A stretch of 64,000 nt of DNA from DATMNR01 sp963702765 (GTDB taxonomy: Bacteria; Chloroflexota; Ktedonobacteria; Ktedonobacterales; Ktedonobacteraceae). A model generated the notes under the pieces. The model made no database searches and was not told where the DNA came from. It saw only the letters and a list, made by a program, of their open reading frames with translations. Where the stretch lies: assembly GCA_963702765.1 (NCBI GenBank), contig CAVPEB010000015.1, positions 1 to 64,000 on the forward strand, in the 5' to 3' direction. Positions 63,513 to 64,000 of the stretch are shown in pieces (positions within the stretch are counted from its first letter, which is position 1; every line of letters starts with the position of its first letter). The position numbers and the translations under genes were made by a program.

Positions 63513-64000
63513 ATGACCGAGATTGCAAGCACACAGCTGATTATAGAAGCTTTTACGCTCTTGTCTGATGGTTCGAGAGCAGCCGCCTCCAAAGCAAAAC
63601 AAAACTACAGGAGTGTTGATGAGTGGCGTACTTCTCAAGGATGGCAGACAGCAATTGCTGGAGCTGGAGCAAGTATCATTCCAGGGATACATCTGGCTGC
63701 GGGCGTTGCGGAAACAGGCTATCTGCTCTATAAGATGGCCTGGTGCGCCTGGGGGATCGGCGGATTGCGGAATTGTGAGGTGGAAGGCAAAGACGATCTT
63801 CAATATATCATGGGGCTGTGGTCACATGCCATTTCCGAGAGCCAGATTTGAGAGATGTTCGATCTATGCCGAAAGGCGGCAATTCTGAAGGAAGCCTGCG
63901 AAAACAATGCCCAGATAAAAAGGGCTTTAGTGAGTGGAGCGACAGTCGGACAGGTGACCGCAACAGTAAGCACCGCTGGCATTCCAGTGACACTGGCCGC
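63513..64000 (+). pseudogene. Unknown protein with an in-frame TGA, runs off the window
   Basis: The 5' part encodes 112 residues to TGA at 63849: a helical start (ASTQLIIEAFTLLSDGSRAAA), GWQTAIAGAGASIIPGIHLAAGVAETGYLLYKMAW and GLWSHAISESQI. The same frame continues to the window edge without another stop (EMFDLCRKAAILKEACENNAQIKRALVSGATVGQVTATV). Continuation of amphipathic helices and small-residue-rich stretches suggests one gene with a TGA (CGA or other codon expected). ATG at 63855 has no ribosome site. No family recognised; it may be EcsC-like. The true end is not in the window. Confidence 0.45.

Noticed and set aside
63207..63803. 198-codon minus-strand frame
   Set aside because: Overlaps two plus-strand genes with ribosome sites, has no motif, and starts without a ribosome site.
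1..64000. CRISPR array, prophage, tRNA or rRNA
   Set aside because: No regularly spaced repeats, structural phage genes, cloverleaf or rRNA-like sequence were seen.

Overview
The window looks like chromosome from a large-genome, GC-moderate Chloroflexota of the class Ktedonobacteria (Ktedonobacter/Dictyobacter type). This is inferred from zinc-ribbon Ser/Thr kinases with WD40 propellers, very large STAND/TPR/LuxR regulators, split short chromate transporters, a MoxR-DUF58 operon, a HerA-type ATPase and many dispersed palindromic repeats between genes. No rRNA, tRNA or CRISPR array was seen.

Layout. 0.25-8 kb: a self-regulated TetR gene, then three tandem zinc-ribbon protein kinases. The first is wrecked and had an FHA tail, the second has a frameshift and a WD40 tail, the third is intact with a 7-blade WD40 tail. 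An RNase Z-like hydrolase lies between the second and third. 8-19 kb is housekeeping: acyl-CoA dehydrogenase, a catalytically dead alpha/beta hydrolase, psuG, purH, an Lrp regulator, a 43-residue membrane peptide, Mn/Fe SOD, msrA, a chrA pair, citrate synthase and a divergent helix-turn-helix protein. 19-23 kb: a broken MocR regulator/EamA exporter pair and a deleted MFS transporter. 22.8-28 kb: a membrane/secretion operon (Ig-like membrane protein, MoxR, DUF58, membrane protein) and a LysM-CHAP wall hydrolase. 28-34 kb: GMC oxidoreductase, glycosyltransferase 9, a small membrane protein, HerA ATPase and a HAS-barrel-like partner. 34-40 kb: a cupredoxin-like membrane protein, an ABC-2 exporter with a nonsense codon in its ATPase and its frameshifted TetR regulator, and a frameshifted prolyl aminopeptidase. 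40-50 kb: class V aminotransferase, Nudix hydrolase, frameshifted fumarase, a ruined sensor-like membrane protein, a YraQ/ArsP-like permease, a radical SAM enzyme and lgt. 50.7-59 kb is accessory: two diverged copies of a ~270 bp repeat bracket a hydrolase, a VOC protein, a resolvase remnant, a cyclase-STAND-LuxR regulator and an MBL hydrolase. 59-63 kb is a kinase-STAND-TPR-LuxR regulator split by one TAA codon. The last gene runs off the end and carries an in-frame TGA.

Three themes stand out. (1) About fifteen genes carry one frameshift or nonsense codon, including fumarase, so either the assembly has base errors or the region is decaying. Two nonsense codons sit where Gln (CAA) is expected. 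(2) Several families of palindromic repeats fill the intergenic gaps, and two copies have been absorbed in frame into coding sequence. (3) Signalling proteins are modular: the same STAND-TPR-LuxR chassis carries a cyclase-like domain in one gene and a Ser/Thr kinase in the other, and the same zinc-ribbon kinase carries FHA or WD40.
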